A DNA stretch of 64,000 nucleotides from Myxococcus sp. RHSTA-1-4. Lineage in GTDB: Bacteria > Myxococcota > Myxococcia > Myxococcales > Myxococcaceae. Position numbers and translations under genes: made by a program. The notes under the pieces are model-generated. The model saw only the letters and a program-made list of their open reading frames with translations. It did not search any database and was not told the DNA's origin. Shown here in pieces: positions 25,931 to 35,928 of this stretch. Each line of letters starts with the position of its first letter. Within the stretch, counting starts at the first letter, position 1. The stretch covers positions 62,001-126,000 of the forward strand of contig NZ_JAIQDG010000027.1 in assembly GCF_020037125.1 (NCBI RefSeq), read 5' to 3'.

Positions 25931-26967
25931 CGCAGTGACTCCCGCAGCGCCGCGAGCGCCGCCTCCAAGAGGGGCCAGGGGCCACTGCCAATCCGGAGCG
26001 CGTCCCCCACCCCGGTCAGCCCCTGGAAGGCCCGCACATTCACGTCCCGCTCCCGCATGCGCTCCGCCACCTTCGGCGCGCCCCGCAGGGGCACCATCAG
26101 GAAGTTGCCCTCCGACGGCAGCGGCTTCAGCCCCAGTGCCACCAGCGCTCCGCGCAGCCGCTCCCGGTTCTCCACCGCCTCCCGGGCCCGGGCCTCCACC
26201 CAGCCCTGGTCCTCGGTGAGCACGGCGATGGCCATCGCCTCCGACAACGTGGTGAGCATGTACGGGCCCCGGGCCTTCTCCACCTCGGCCACCACTTCCG
26301 GCGCGCCCACCGCCCAGCCCACCCGCATGCCCGCCAGGCCATACGCCTTCGAGAAGGTGCGCGTCACCAGCACGTTGCGCCGCGTGCGCGCCAGGTCCAG
26401 GAAGCCCGGCCCGGACGCGAACTCCGCGTACGCCTCGTCGATGATGACGACGCCGGGCGCCCGCTCCACCACGCGCTCCACCGCGGCGCGCGACAGCGCA
26501 GTGCCCGTGGGGTTGTTGGGCGAGCACAGGTAGATGACCTTCGCGCCGGTGGCCAGCAGCGCGTCCGCGTCGATGTCGAAGTCCGGCCTCAGCGGCACCG
26601 GCGCGGCCTTCACCCCGTTCATCTTCGAGTACAGCGGCACCATGACGAAGGTGGGGTCCTGGAAGGCCAGCACCTCACCCGGCTCCAGGAAGGCGCGGAC
26701 GGCGCTGTCGATGAGGCCGTCCGAGCCGCAGCCCGTCGCCACCGCCTCCGGCGCCACCCCGGCGTACGCGGCCACCGCCCGGCGCAGGTCCGGCGAGTAG
26801 CCCGCCGGGTAGTGCGTCACCGAGCGGAGCGAGGCCCCGCGCAGCACGCGCTCCGCGGCGGGCGGCGTGCCGAAGAGGTTGGTGTTGTCGCTCAGGTCCA
26901 CCCGGCACGGCTTCTTCGCCGGCGAGTAGAGGGGGATGTCCCGGTAGGACGCTCGGGTGGGAATCAT
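25927..26967 (-). CDS. hisC: Histidinol-phosphate aminotransferase
   Basis: This 346-residue PLP enzyme transaminates imidazole acetol phosphate. The PLP lysine is in RTFSKAYGLAGMRVG near residue 212. SPNNPTGT and IIDEAYAEF are typical fold-type I motifs, and GCGSDGLID forms the cofactor phosphate loop. The start overlaps the hisD stop by four bases. Confidence 0.94.
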   Translation of the reverse strand: MIPTRASYRDIPLYSPAKKPCRVDLSDNTNLFGTPPAAERVLRGASLRSVTHYPAGYSPDLRRAVAAYAGVAPEAVATGCGSDGLIDSAVRAFLEPGEVLAFQDPTFVMVPLYSKMNGVKAAPVPLRPDFDIDADALLATGAKVIYLCSPNNPTGTALSRAAVERVVERAPGVVIIDEAYAEFASGPGFLDLARTRRNVLVTRTFSKAYGLAGMRVGWAVGAPEVVAEVEKARGPYMLTTLSEAMAIAVLTEDQGWVEARAREAVENRERLRGALVALGLKPLPSEGNFLMVPLRGAPKVAERMRERDVNVRAFQGLTGVGDALRIGSGPWPLLEAALAALRESLR

Positions 26968-28277
26968 GCGTTCCTCCAGGCCCGCGCCGCGTCCGCGTGG
27001 GCGAACAGGCCCTCGCTGTCCGCGAGCCGGCCCACGTCCTCGGCGAGCAGCGCCGCCGCCCGGGGCTCCACGCGCTGCCAGGTGGTCCACCGGTAGAAGT
27101 CCAACAGGTTGAGCCCCGAGTACGCCCGCGCCAGCCCCGCGGTGGGCAGCACGTGGTTGGAGCCCGTCATGTAGTCGCCGTAGGCCACCGAGGAGCGCTC
27201 GCCCAGGAAGACGGTGCCCGCGTTGCGCACGCGCGCCAGGTCCGCCTGGGGCGACGCCGTGGCGAGCAGCAGGTGCTCCGCCGCGAAGTCCGCCGCGAAG
27301 GGCCACGCCTCCTCCAGCGAGGACACGCTCAGCACCGCTCCTCGCGAGCCCAGCGCCGAGGTGACGATTTCCCAGCGCTTCGCCTCCTGCGCCAGCCGCT
27401 CCACCGCCGAGGCGATGGCGTCCGCCAGCGCCTGGCCCACCGCGAGCGTCACGCAGGCGGCCTCCGGGTCGTGCTCGGCCTGGGCCAGCATCTCCCGCGC
27501 CACCGCGTCCGGGCTCGCCGTGCCGTCGGCAATCACCAGGATTTCGCTCGGGCCGGCGGGCGCTTCAATCGCCACCGCGCCCACCACCTGGAGCTTCGCC
27601 TCGGCCACGTACGCGTTGCCCGGCCCGACGATGCGGTCCACCCGGGGCACGCTCTCCGTGCCGTAGGCCATGGCCGCCACCGCGCCCGCGCCGCCCAGCG
27701 AGAAGACCCGGTCCGCGCCCGCGATTGCCGCCGCGGCCAGCACGCTCGCGTGGGGCAGCCCATCCGGCCCCGGCGGCGAGCAGACGATGACCTCGCCCAC
27801 CCCCGCCACCTTCGCCGGCACCGCGCCCATGAGCACGCTGCTGGGGTACACGGCCCGGCCTCCGGGCGCGTACACGCCCACGCGGCCCAGCGGGTCCGGC
27901 CGCCGTCCCACCAGCACGCCCGGCTCCGTCTCGATCTCCACCGCGCGCGGCTTCTGCGCCGAGTGCGCCCTGGCGATGTTGCGCGCCGCACGGGACAGGG
28001 CTTCGCGTACGCCGGGGTCCAGCGCCGCCAGCGCCGCCTCCCAGCGCCCGCGCGGCACCTCCAGCGACGTCAACTGCACGCGGTCGAACTGGCGCGCCAG
28101 GTCGAAGAGCGCCCGGTCGCCTTCGGCGCGCACCCGGGCGATGAGCTCGCTCACGCGGGAGGCCACGCGGGCATCGGACCCGCCGCCCGCGCGGTCCAGC
28201 AGCCGGCGGCGATCCTCCGCGGACAGGCCGGACAGCGGGCCGCGGTACCTGAGGACGGGAGAAGCGGAGGTATCCAT
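26964..28277 (-). CDS. hisD: Histidinol dehydrogenase
   Basis: This 437-residue zinc enzyme performs the last two oxidations, from histidinol to histidine. Signatures are RVGVYAPGGRAVYPSSVLM near 125, GPGNAYVAEAK near 220, the catalytic QAEHDPEA near 258 and GSNHVLPTAG near 370. It starts with ATG at 28277, in a one-base overlap with the hisG stop (TGATG). Confidence 0.95.
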   Translation of the reverse strand: MDTSASPVLRYRGPLSGLSAEDRRRLLDRAGGGSDARVASRVSELIARVRAEGDRALFDLARQFDRVQLTSLEVPRGRWEAALAALDPGVREALSRAARNIARAHSAQKPRAVEIETEPGVLVGRRPDPLGRVGVYAPGGRAVYPSSVLMGAVPAKVAGVGEVIVCSPPGPDGLPHASVLAAAAIAGADRVFSLGGAGAVAAMAYGTESVPRVDRIVGPGNAYVAEAKLQVVGAVAIEAPAGPSEILVIADGTASPDAVAREMLAQAEHDPEAACVTLAVGQALADAIASAVERLAQEAKRWEIVTSALGSRGAVLSVSSLEEAWPFAADFAAEHLLLATASPQADLARVRNAGTVFLGERSSVAYGDYMTGSNHVLPTAGLARAYSGLNLLDFYRWTTWQRVEPRAAALLAEDVGRLADSEGLFAHADAARAWRNA

Positions 28278-29137
28278 CACGCCATCAGCCTTTCGATGCG
28301 GGTGACCAGGATGCCCTCGCAGCCCAGGGCCTTCAGCGCGTTGACGGTGCGGTAGATGGTCTTCGAGGGCACCACCGCGTGCACCGCCACGAAGTTGCCG
28401 CCGTCCAGCACGTCCACCACCGTGGGGCCGTTGAGGCCGGGTAGCACCTCGCGGACCTGCCCCAGCACCTTCTTCGGCACGTTGGCCATGAGGTAGCGCT
28501 TGCCACGGGCCGCCAGCACCGAGCCCAGCGCCAGCGTCAGCTCCTCCAGCTTGCGCTGCGCCTCGGGGGTGTTGCCCTTGCAGGCCACCAGCCGCGCGCT
28601 GGACTCCAGCACCGTGGCCACCTCGCGCAGGCCGTTCATCTTCAGCGTGGAGCCGGTGGACGTCAGGTCCACCACGATGTCCGCGATGCCCAGGTGCGGG
28701 GCAATCTCCGCCGCGCCCGAGACCGGCACCACCGTCACCTTCTGCCCGCGCTTGTCGAAGAACGCCTGCGTCAGCCGGGGGAAACACGACGCCACCCGGC
28801 TCCCGTTCCTCACGTCATCCGGCGTGTTGATGCCGCTCTCCTCGCGGGTGGCCACCACCAGCCGGCACCGGCCGAACTCCAGGTCCATCAGGTGGTCCAG
28901 CTCGCGCCCGGCCTCGTTCACCAGGTCCCACCCCGTGACGCCCGCGTGCGCCGCGCCGTCCGCGACGAACTCGGGGATGTCCTGGGCCCGGACGAAGATG
29001 GCTTCGAACTCGCCGCCGAGCGACGCGGTGAGCGCGCGCTCTCCGCGGGCACGCACCTCCAGGCCCGCGTCGTTGAACAACTCCCTGACTTCTTCGGAGA
29101 GGCGGCCTTTGTTGGGAAGGGCAATCTTCAGCAGCAT
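28277..29137 (-). CDS. hisG: ATP phosphoribosyltransferase, long form
   Basis: This 286-residue enzyme couples ATP and PRPP, the committed and feedback-inhibited step. Residues 1-205 form the catalytic part, with PNKGRLSEE at the start and VDLTSTGSTLK as the PRPP loop near 155. The last 75 residues match the ACT-like histidine-binding domain of the long form, which does not need HisZ. It is the first structural gene of the operon and lies behind the leader peptide and terminator at 29183-29337, so both allosteric and transcriptional feedback are expected. Confidence 0.95.
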   Translation of the reverse strand: MLLKIALPNKGRLSEEVRELFNDAGLEVRARGERALTASLGGEFEAIFVRAQDIPEFVADGAAHAGVTGWDLVNEAGRELDHLMDLEFGRCRLVVATREESGINTPDDVRNGSRVASCFPRLTQAFFDKRGQKVTVVPVSGAAEIAPHLGIADIVVDLTSTGSTLKMNGLREVATVLESSARLVACKGNTPEAQRKLEELTLALGSVLAARGKRYLMANVPKKVLGQVREVLPGLNGPTVVDVLDGGNFVAVHAVVPSKTIYRTVNALKALGCEGILVTRIERLMA

Positions 29138-29182
29138 GGGTGGGCCTTCGAGGGGCTGCGGGGGAAGAGGTGCGCGGAAACG

Positions 29183-29213
29183 AAAAAAGGCCCGTCCTGG
29201 GGGGACGGGCCTT
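29183..29213 (-). terminator. Rho-independent attenuator terminator of the his operon
   Basis: On the minus strand AAGGCCCGTCC (29213-29203) and GGACGGGCCTT (29197-29187) form a perfect 11-base-pair stem with a CCCCA loop, followed by a run of T (six in all, 29188-29183). It lies 46 bases before hisG and 35 bases after the leader-peptide stop. This is the clearest intrinsic terminator in the window, and it is placed where transcription into the operon would be stopped. Confidence 0.9.
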
Positions 29214-29247
29214 CGTCGCTGCGGCTTGTGCCGGGTGGGTGTGCGCT

Positions 29248-29337
29248 CTAGCGGTTCACCCAGGCATGCGCATGGCGATCGAACCCGTCCGGGCCGAGCC
29301 GATGGTGCGCATGGTGGTGATGGAAGGCAGAGAGCAC
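29248..29337 (-). CDS. hisL: his operon leader peptide (29 residues, eight histidines)
   Basis: GTG at 29337 opens a frame ending in TAG at 29248. The peptide reads VLSAFHHHHAHHRLG, then PDGFDRHAHAWVNR. Six of seven consecutive codons (6-12) encode His, and two more His codons follow at 22 and 24. Only leader peptides of histidine attenuators have this composition. The ORF sits upstream of hisG and its attenuator terminator. No strong Shine-Dalgarno sequence is visible, only GATGGGG just before the GTG, so initiation may be leaderless or weak. No other upstream start codon in frame was found. Confidence 0.85.
   Translation of the reverse strand: MLSAFHHHHAHHRLGPDGFDRHAHAWVNR
29284..29290 (-). 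promoter_or_regulatory. Antiterminator segment inside the his leader ORF
   Basis: GGACGGG here, in leader codons 16-18, repeats the 3' arm of the terminator. It can therefore pair with CCCGTCC of the terminator's 5' arm (29209-29203), and with G-U pairs the helix extends to nine. A ribosome stalled at the His codons would leave this segment free, so the antiterminator could form. This assignment is inferred from complementarity. Confidence 0.65.
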
Positions 29338-29343
29338 GGCCCC

Positions 29344-29373
29344 ATCAGTAACGAGAAAGCCCCCCGCCGTCAA
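29344..29373 (-). promoter_or_regulatory. Possible his operon promoter
   Basis: TTGACG (29373-29368) matches five of six -35 positions. At 15-18 bases the best -10 candidates (GTTACT or ACTGAT) match only three of six. If right, transcription starts close to the leader GTG. A regulated or weak promoter is likely, and the -10 assignment is poor. Confidence 0.35.
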
Positions 29374-29438
29374 CCGAGCCCCGGGTGGACCTGTCTTGAG
29401 GCTTGCAAACGAGGGAGTGGGCGAGCAGGAAGCGGCCC

Positions 29439-30557
29439 ATGCGAGTCTCGGACATCATCATCGTGGGCGGTGGCATCATGGGCTGCGGCATCGCCCTGCG
29501 GCTGCGGCAGGCAGGCGTGCGCGTGACGGTGCTGGAGCGCGCCATTCCGGGCGCGGAGGCCTCCAGCGCGGCGGCGGGCATCCTCGCGCCGCAGATGGAG
29601 GCGGACGGGCCCGGTCCCTTCCTCGAGCTGTGCCTGCGCAGCCGGGGCCTCTACCCCGCCTTCGCCGCGGAGCTACGCGAGCTGACGGGCGTGGACGTGG
29701 CCTACCGGCCGTGCGGCGTGCTCAAGGTGGCCTTCGACGAGGCGGGGCTGCACCACCTGGACGCCACGGTGGCGTGGCAGCGGGGGCTGGGCCTGCGCGC
29801 GGAGCTGCTGGACGGCGCGGCGGCCCGGGAGCTGGAGCCCCGCCTGTCCCCGAAGGCGCTGGGCGCCGCGCACTTCCCGGATGATCACCAGGTGGACAAC
29901 CGGCTGCTGGTGCGCGCGCTCTCCATGGCGGCCGCCCGCGTGGGCGCGGAGTTCCGCGGCGGCTACGTGCGCGGCGTGGTGCACGAGGGCGGCCGCGCGG
30001 TGGGCGTGGACCTGGACGGCGAGGTGCTGCGCGCGGACGCCGTGGTGCTGGCGGCGGGCTCGTGGTCCGCGCTGGTGCAGGGCGCCGGCGTGGAGGCGAA
30101 GGCGGTGCGGCCGGCGCGGGGGCAGATGGTGCAGTTCCAGACGCGGCTGCCGGTGCTGGACCGCATCGTCACCTCGGAGAAGGGCTACCTGGTGCCGCGC
30201 GCGGACGGGCGCGTCATCGCCGGCAGCACCATGGAGCTGGTGGGCTTCGACAAGCAGGTGACGGCGGCGGGACTGGCCCGCATCCTCGGCATGGCGCTGG
30301 AGCTGTGCCCGGAGCTGGGCTCCGCGTCCGTGACGGACTCCTGGGCGGGCTTCCGGCCCTGGACGGAGGACCGCTACCCGTACCTCGGCGAGGGCCCCGC
30401 CCCCGGCCTCTTCCTCGCCACCGGGCACTTCCGCAACGGCATCCTCCTGGCCCCCATCACCGCGAAGCTCGTCGCGCAGGCGGTGCTCGGCGAGAAGCCC
30501 ACGGTGAGCCTGGCCCCCTTCCGGTACGATCGCGCCCCCGCGAAGGCCCAGGGCTGA
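29439..30557 (+). CDS. thiO: Glycine oxidase
   Basis: This 372-residue FAD-dependent amine oxidase of the DadA/ThiO type oxidises glycine to the imine used for the thiazole half of thiamine. The FAD motif IIIVGGGIMGCGIALRL begins at residue 6. ASSAAAGILAPQME is the typical second block, and the C-terminal FAD contact is LFLATGHFRNGILLAPIT. The ATG at 29439 follows AGGAAG. It is divergent from the his operon and shares its 100-base upstream region. thiC is 3 kb away but in a separate unit. A related substrate such as sarcosine or D-amino acids remains possible. Confidence 0.85.
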   Translation: MRVSDIIIVGGGIMGCGIALRLRQAGVRVTVLERAIPGAEASSAAAGILAPQMEADGPGPFLELCLRSRGLYPAFAAELRELTGVDVAYRPCGVLKVAFDEAGLHHLDATVAWQRGLGLRAELLDGAAARELEPRLSPKALGAAHFPDDHQVDNRLLVRALSMAAARVGAEFRGGYVRGVVHEGGRAVGVDLDGEVLRADAVVLAAGSWSALVQGAGVEAKAVRPARGQMVQFQTRLPVLDRIVTSEKGYLVPRADGRVIAGSTMELVGFDKQVTAAGLARILGMALELCPELGSASVTDSWAGFRPWTEDRYPYLGEGPAPGLFLATGHFRNGILLAPITAKLVAQAVLGEKPTVSLAPFRYDRAPAKAQG

Positions 30558-30568
30558 GGGATGACGGG

Positions 30569-30609
30569 GTCCGAGGTGGGGAACGGGGCGCCCCGGGGCC
30601 ACCTCGGAC
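30569..30609 (+). terminator. Long hairpin after thiO
   Basis: GTCCGAGGTGG (30569-30579) pairs perfectly with CCACCTCGGAC (30599-30609), and an inner CGGGGC/GCCCCG stem lies inside. It begins 11 bases after the thiO stop. No T-run follows. Confidence 0.45.
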
Positions 30610-30850
30610 GTCGGGAATCCCGCACAATCCGTCAGGGCGGGCAGGCGCCCCCGCCCCCGGGCGGGCGGACAGGCGCTCCAGGCGTTTCCCAGAGGGAAAA
30701 TGGCCCTGATCCGCGCCTGCCGGCTCCTCTTCCGGCCAGCGGCCGGGTACCCTCCCTGTTCGCTGGGAGATCAACCGCGAACCCGGAAAGGGTGGTAATT
30801 TCTCGCACTCGTTCGCCTTTGAAACCCGGAAACCTCTAGAATCAACCGCC

Positions 30851-32086
30851 GTGGAAGCCATCCCTCCTGCCCCACCCAGAATCCTCATCGTCGATGATGA
30901 CGACTCCGTACGCGACGTCATCTCCGTCCTCCTCCGGGAGGAGGGCTACAACTGCGTCGTCGCGAGTGGTGCCGAGATGGCGCTCGATGTCGCTAGCGAG
31001 GAGGACACTCCGCTCGTCATCAGCGACATGAAGATGCCGGGCAAGGACGGCCTGTGGCTCCTGGAGAACCTGCGCGAGCGGCTCCCGGACACCTCCGTCA
31101 TCATGCTCACCGGCTACGGCGACACCGAGTCCGCCGTGGACTGCCTGCGCCGCGGCGCGGTGGACTACCTGCTCAAGCCACCGAAGCTGACGGACCTGAT
31201 CCGCGCCATCGAGCGCGCGCTGGCCAAGCGCCGCATCGAGATGGCCCGCAAGCGCTACCAGAAGAAGCTGGAGCGCAAGGTGCGCGACAGGACGGCGGAG
31301 CTGCGCAACGCCCTGCGCGACATCGCCAACACGTACCAGAACACGCTGCTGGCGCTGGTGGCCGCGCTCGACGCGCGCGAGCACGAGACGAGCGACCACT
31401 CCCAGCGCGTGGTCAGCTACACGTCGGCCATCGCCCAGCGCATGGGCATCCAGGGCAAGGAGCTGGAGGAGATTGGCCGCGGCGCGCTCCTGCACGACAT
31501 CGGCAAGATTGGCGTGCCGGACGCGGTGCTGCTCAAGCCGGGCAAGCTCACCCCGGACGAGTGGATGGAGATGCGGAAGCATCCGGAGATCGGCTTCCAG
31601 ATGATCCAGAACATCCCCTTCCTGGACACGCCCGCCTCCATCGTCCTCTCCCACCAGGAGCGGTGGGACGGCGCCGGCTACCCGCGCAACCTCCAGCGGC
31701 ACGAAATCCACATCGGCGCGCGCATCTTCGCCGTGGCGGACACGCTGGACGCGATGACGAGCGACCGGCCGTACCGCAAGGGCACCACGTTCGCCAACGC
31801 CATCCAGGAGATCCGCCGCTGCGCCAACACGCAGTTCGACCCGGAGGTCGTCCGCGCGTTCCTGGACATCGGCGAAGAGGGCCTCGTCCGCATCAAGGAG
31901 GAGATGAAGCTGAAGAAGGGGCTTCCCCAGGCGGAGGTGGAGGCCACCGACGCCGAGGCGGAGCTGGCCCGCCTCACCGACCTGGATGACGACGCCGACG
32001 CCCCCACTTCCGGCCGCTCCATCACGCCGGAGGGGGCCGAGTCGAAGGACGTCGTCAAGCGCTCCGCCACCGGCAGTGAGAGATAG
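30851..32086 (+). CDS. Response regulator with HD-GYP domain
   Basis: This 411-residue regulator has a receiver domain (residues 10-125; phosphoacceptor Asp in LVISDMKMPG) and a coiled-coil linker near 130-165. An HD-GYP domain follows near 170-345 with LLHDIGKIGVPD and ERWDGAGYP. HD-GYP domains hydrolyse cyclic di-GMP to GMP, and all core motifs are intact. The final 55 residues are acidic and disordered. The GTG start at 30851 follows a relatively A/T-rich stretch with TAGAAT at 30837 but no matching -35. The 10-base gap to moaA suggests co-transcription, although no shared role is obvious. Confidence 0.9.
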   Translation: MEAIPPAPPRILIVDDDDSVRDVISVLLREEGYNCVVASGAEMALDVASEEDTPLVISDMKMPGKDGLWLLENLRERLPDTSVIMLTGYGDTESAVDCLRRGAVDYLLKPPKLTDLIRAIERALAKRRIEMARKRYQKKLERKVRDRTAELRNALRDIANTYQNTLLALVAALDAREHETSDHSQRVVSYTSAIAQRMGIQGKELEEIGRGALLHDIGKIGVPDAVLLKPGKLTPDEWMEMRKHPEIGFQMIQNIPFLDTPASIVLSHQERWDGAGYPRNLQRHEIHIGARIFAVADTLDAMTSDRPYRKGTTFANAIQEIRRCANTQFDPEVVRAFLDIGEEGLVRIKEEMKLKKGLPQAEVEATDAEAELARLTDLDDDADAPTSGRSITPEGAESKDVVKRSATGSER

Positions 32087-32095
32087 AGCACGCGG

Positions 32096-33088
32096 ATGAC
32101 GGATCCGCTCGCGCCGCCCCTGCTGGATGCCCAGGGACGCCGGATGACGTACCTGCGGCTGAGCATCACGGACCGCTGCAACTTCCGTTGCAACTACTGC
32201 TCGCCCGCGTCGTGGGGCGGGAAGCGGGACATGCTGGACGCGCGGGAGCTGGCGCGCATCACCTCCGTCTTCGCGAGCATGGGCATCCGCCGGGTGCGCC
32301 TCACCGGAGGTGAGCCGCTCATCCGCCCGGACATCCTGGACATCACCCGGAACATCGCCGCGCTGCCCGGCATCCAGCACCTGGCCATCACCACCAACGC
32401 CAGCTTCCTCGCCCCCCTGGCCGTGCCGCTGCGCGAGGCCGGCGTCACCCAGCTCAACCTGAGCCTGGACACCCTCTCGCCGGAGACCTTCCGGCGCATC
32501 TCCAGGCAGGGCGACTTCGACAACATCCTGCGCGGAATCGACGCGGCGGCGGGGGCGGGCTACGCCTCATTGAAGCTCAACGCCGTGGTGATGCGCGGTG
32601 TGAATGACGGCGAGGTCCCCGCGCTGGTGGCGTACGCGCACGCGCGCGGCCTCACCCCGCGCTTCATCGAGCTGATGCCCTTCGGCCAGGGCACGCCGGT
32701 GCCCACCGCGGAGCTCATCGAGCGGCTCCAGGCGTCCGGGCTACCGCTGGAGCCCGAGCCCGAGGAGGCCTCGGACGCCGCCTCCCTCACCTCCGGCCCC
32801 GCGCGCTACTGGCGCGCGCCCGGCGGCCGCGTGGGCTTCATCTCTCCCCTCACCCAGAACTTCTGCGGCGGGTGCAACCGCGTGCGTGTGGCGTCCAACG
32901 GCGACCTGCGAAGCTGCCTGGGCGGACGCGCGCAGGCCCCGCTGCACCAGCTCATCCGCGGCGGCGCCAGCGACGTGGAGCTGGCCGTGGCCATCCGCCG
33001 GGCGCTGGGCGACAAGCCGGACGGACACCGCTTCACCGAGCCCGGCAACGGCGCCACCCTGCTGTCCATGATGGGCATCGGCGGCTGA
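32096..33088 (+). CDS. moaA: GTP 3',8-cyclase
   Basis: This 330-residue radical SAM protein makes the first molybdenum cofactor intermediate from GTP. The N-terminal cluster motif is CNFRCNYC and the C-terminal cluster is CGGCNRVRVASNGDLRSC. It ends in the conserved Gly-Gly tail (MGIGG). LTGGEPLIR is the SAM-binding loop. Start and length are normal for the family. It is downstream of the HD-GYP gene and converges on the DUF4870 gene through a strong hairpin. Confidence 0.94.
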   Translation: MTDPLAPPLLDAQGRRMTYLRLSITDRCNFRCNYCSPASWGGKRDMLDARELARITSVFASMGIRRVRLTGGEPLIRPDILDITRNIAALPGIQHLAITTNASFLAPLAVPLREAGVTQLNLSLDTLSPETFRRISRQGDFDNILRGIDAAAGAGYASLKLNAVVMRGVNDGEVPALVAYAHARGLTPRFIELMPFGQGTPVPTAELIERLQASGLPLEPEPEEASDAASLTSGPARYWRAPGGRVGFISPLTQNFCGGCNRVRVASNGDLRSCLGGRAQAPLHQLIRGGASDVELAVAIRRALGDKPDGHRFTEPGNGATLLSMMGIGG

Positions 33089-33124
33089 AGGCCGGCACGA
33101 CGCCGGGCCTGCCCTGGAAACACC

Positions 33125-33161
33125 TCGGGCGGACCCGCGCGTTCGCGCCCGGTCCGCCCGA
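33125..33161. terminator. Bidirectional hairpin between moaA and the DUF4870 gene
   Basis: TCGGGCGGACC (33125-33135) and GGTCCGCCCGA (33151-33161) form a perfect 11-base-pair stem with a 15-base loop between two convergent genes. Confidence 0.6.
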
Positions 33162-33173
33162 TGGGACGCCTCG

Positions 33174-33542
33174 TTACTTCACCAGGCGCAGGGTCGCCGG
33201 GTAGCGGTACGACTCGCCCTTCTGGGTCTTCATGCCGGCCATGATGCCCAGGACGATGGCGGCCAGCATGACCAGGGGCAGCAGGAGGGCGCCGATGCAG
33301 ACGGCCGTCAGGACGCCGCTCAGCACGTAGCCGATGAACACGGTGATCTGGAAGTTGAGCGCCTCGACGGCCTGCGCCTTCACCCAGGCGGACTTCTCAC
33401 CCTTGCCCTGCATGATGAACAGGGGAACCAGGATGGGAAGAATGATGCCCCCGATGTGCGCCAGGAGCGCCGCGTTCCTCTCATCCTCCGTGGGAGCAGG
33501 GCTCCCCGTGAGGTACGAATCGACTGGCTGCTGTGTCTCCAT
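33174..33542 (-). CDS. DUF4870 family membrane protein
   Basis: This 122-residue protein begins with a polar region that contains EDERNAALLAHIGGIILPIL. It then has three hydrophobic helices and the charged segment KSAWVKAQAVEALNFQI, a hallmark of the DUF4870 (Tic20-like) family of small bacterial membrane proteins. Function is unknown. GGGAGGG lies eight bases before the ATG. Confidence 0.8.
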   Translation of the reverse strand: METQQPVDSYLTGSPAPTEDERNAALLAHIGGIILPILVPLFIMQGKGEKSAWVKAQAVEALNFQITVFIGYVLSGVLTAVCIGALLLPLVMLAAIVLGIMAGMKTQKGESYRYPATLRLVK

Positions 33543-33672
33543 CCAGAATCCCTCCCGAAAGACGCGGGCGCGGCGGGCGCGCCCTTCCCACCCAACATGA
33601 CATGTGCCCGCGCTGATTGTCACGTCGCGGACAGGTGCTCTGTCAGGTCATCCTCCCCTGCCGTCCGGGCCT

Positions 33673-35553
<1,881 letters not shown>

Positions 35554-35607
35554 CTCGCTTCTCCTCGGCGGCGGACGGGCAGGCGGGCGGGGAATGGAGC
35601 CCCGGGC

Positions 35608-35698
35608 CGCTTCCCTCCGCCGGAATGACCCGGTTCAGGTTCCAAGGGTTGGCCGCTCGCCGCGGCCGTCTCAGCCCCTCCAGGGGCACCCCTAGCGA
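35608..35698 (-). ncRNA. TPP riboswitch upstream of thiC
   Basis: The minus strand contains the conserved THI-element blocks in order: GGGGTGCC, then GGCTGAGA after a GGAG segment, then ACCCTTGGAACCTGA, CCGGGTCATTCCGGCG and GAGGGAAG. These correspond to the two arms of the thiamin pyrophosphate aptamer. The aptamer ends about 55 bases before thiC. No clear terminator follows, so control is more likely at translation initiation, although this is inferred. Confidence 0.93.
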
Positions 35699-35869
35699 CA
35701 GGGTGAGCACTTAGCGCACAGGCCAGCGGCCTTCAACCGGCCCGGAAGGCGGGTGTTCGGCGGTGCTCAAATGTTTCTGGCGCGCAAACGCTGCGGAGGG
35801 CATCTAGGAGACGCAAAGCTTGCGTCCTCCAGGAACTGGAAACACTGTTTCCCAGGAGCAGCGCTCTGC

Positions 35870-35885
35870 TGGCCCCGGACCTGCA
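35870..35885 (+). promoter_or_regulatory. Possible sigma-54 promoter for the CBS-pair gene
   Basis: TGGCCC and CTGCA place GG and GC exactly ten bases apart, as in -24/-12 promoters (consensus TGGCAC and TTGCA). Two perfect palindromes lie 20-60 bases upstream and could be activator sites. The start of transcription would fall near 35896, about 33 bases before the ATG. Confidence 0.35.
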
Positions 35886-35928
35886 AAGCAAGTGGCCCGA
35901 CAGAGGACGCATCACCCCGGAGAGCCCG

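Larger units (their letters stand above)
35554..35928. other. Regulatory region between thiC and the CBS-pair gene
   Basis: This 375-base gap contains no gene. It holds the TPP riboswitch (35608-35698), a weak thiC promoter just beyond it (TTGAAG at 35736-35731, poor -10 near 35710), and two perfect palindromes: GACGCAA-AGC-TTGCGTC at 35810-35826 and GGAAACA-C-TGTTTCC at 35838-35852. A sigma-54-like element lies at 35870-35885, before the CBS gene. Confidence 0.55.

Noticed and set aside
29248..29345. ATG at 29345 as the his leader start
   Set aside because: It opens a different frame (MGPCSLPSITTMRT) without His enrichment. The GTG frame carries the His run and ends before the terminator.
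30819..30842. TTGAAA and TAGAAT as a promoter for the HD-GYP gene
   Set aside because: Both boxes score well but are only 12 bases apart, too close for a sigma-70 promoter.
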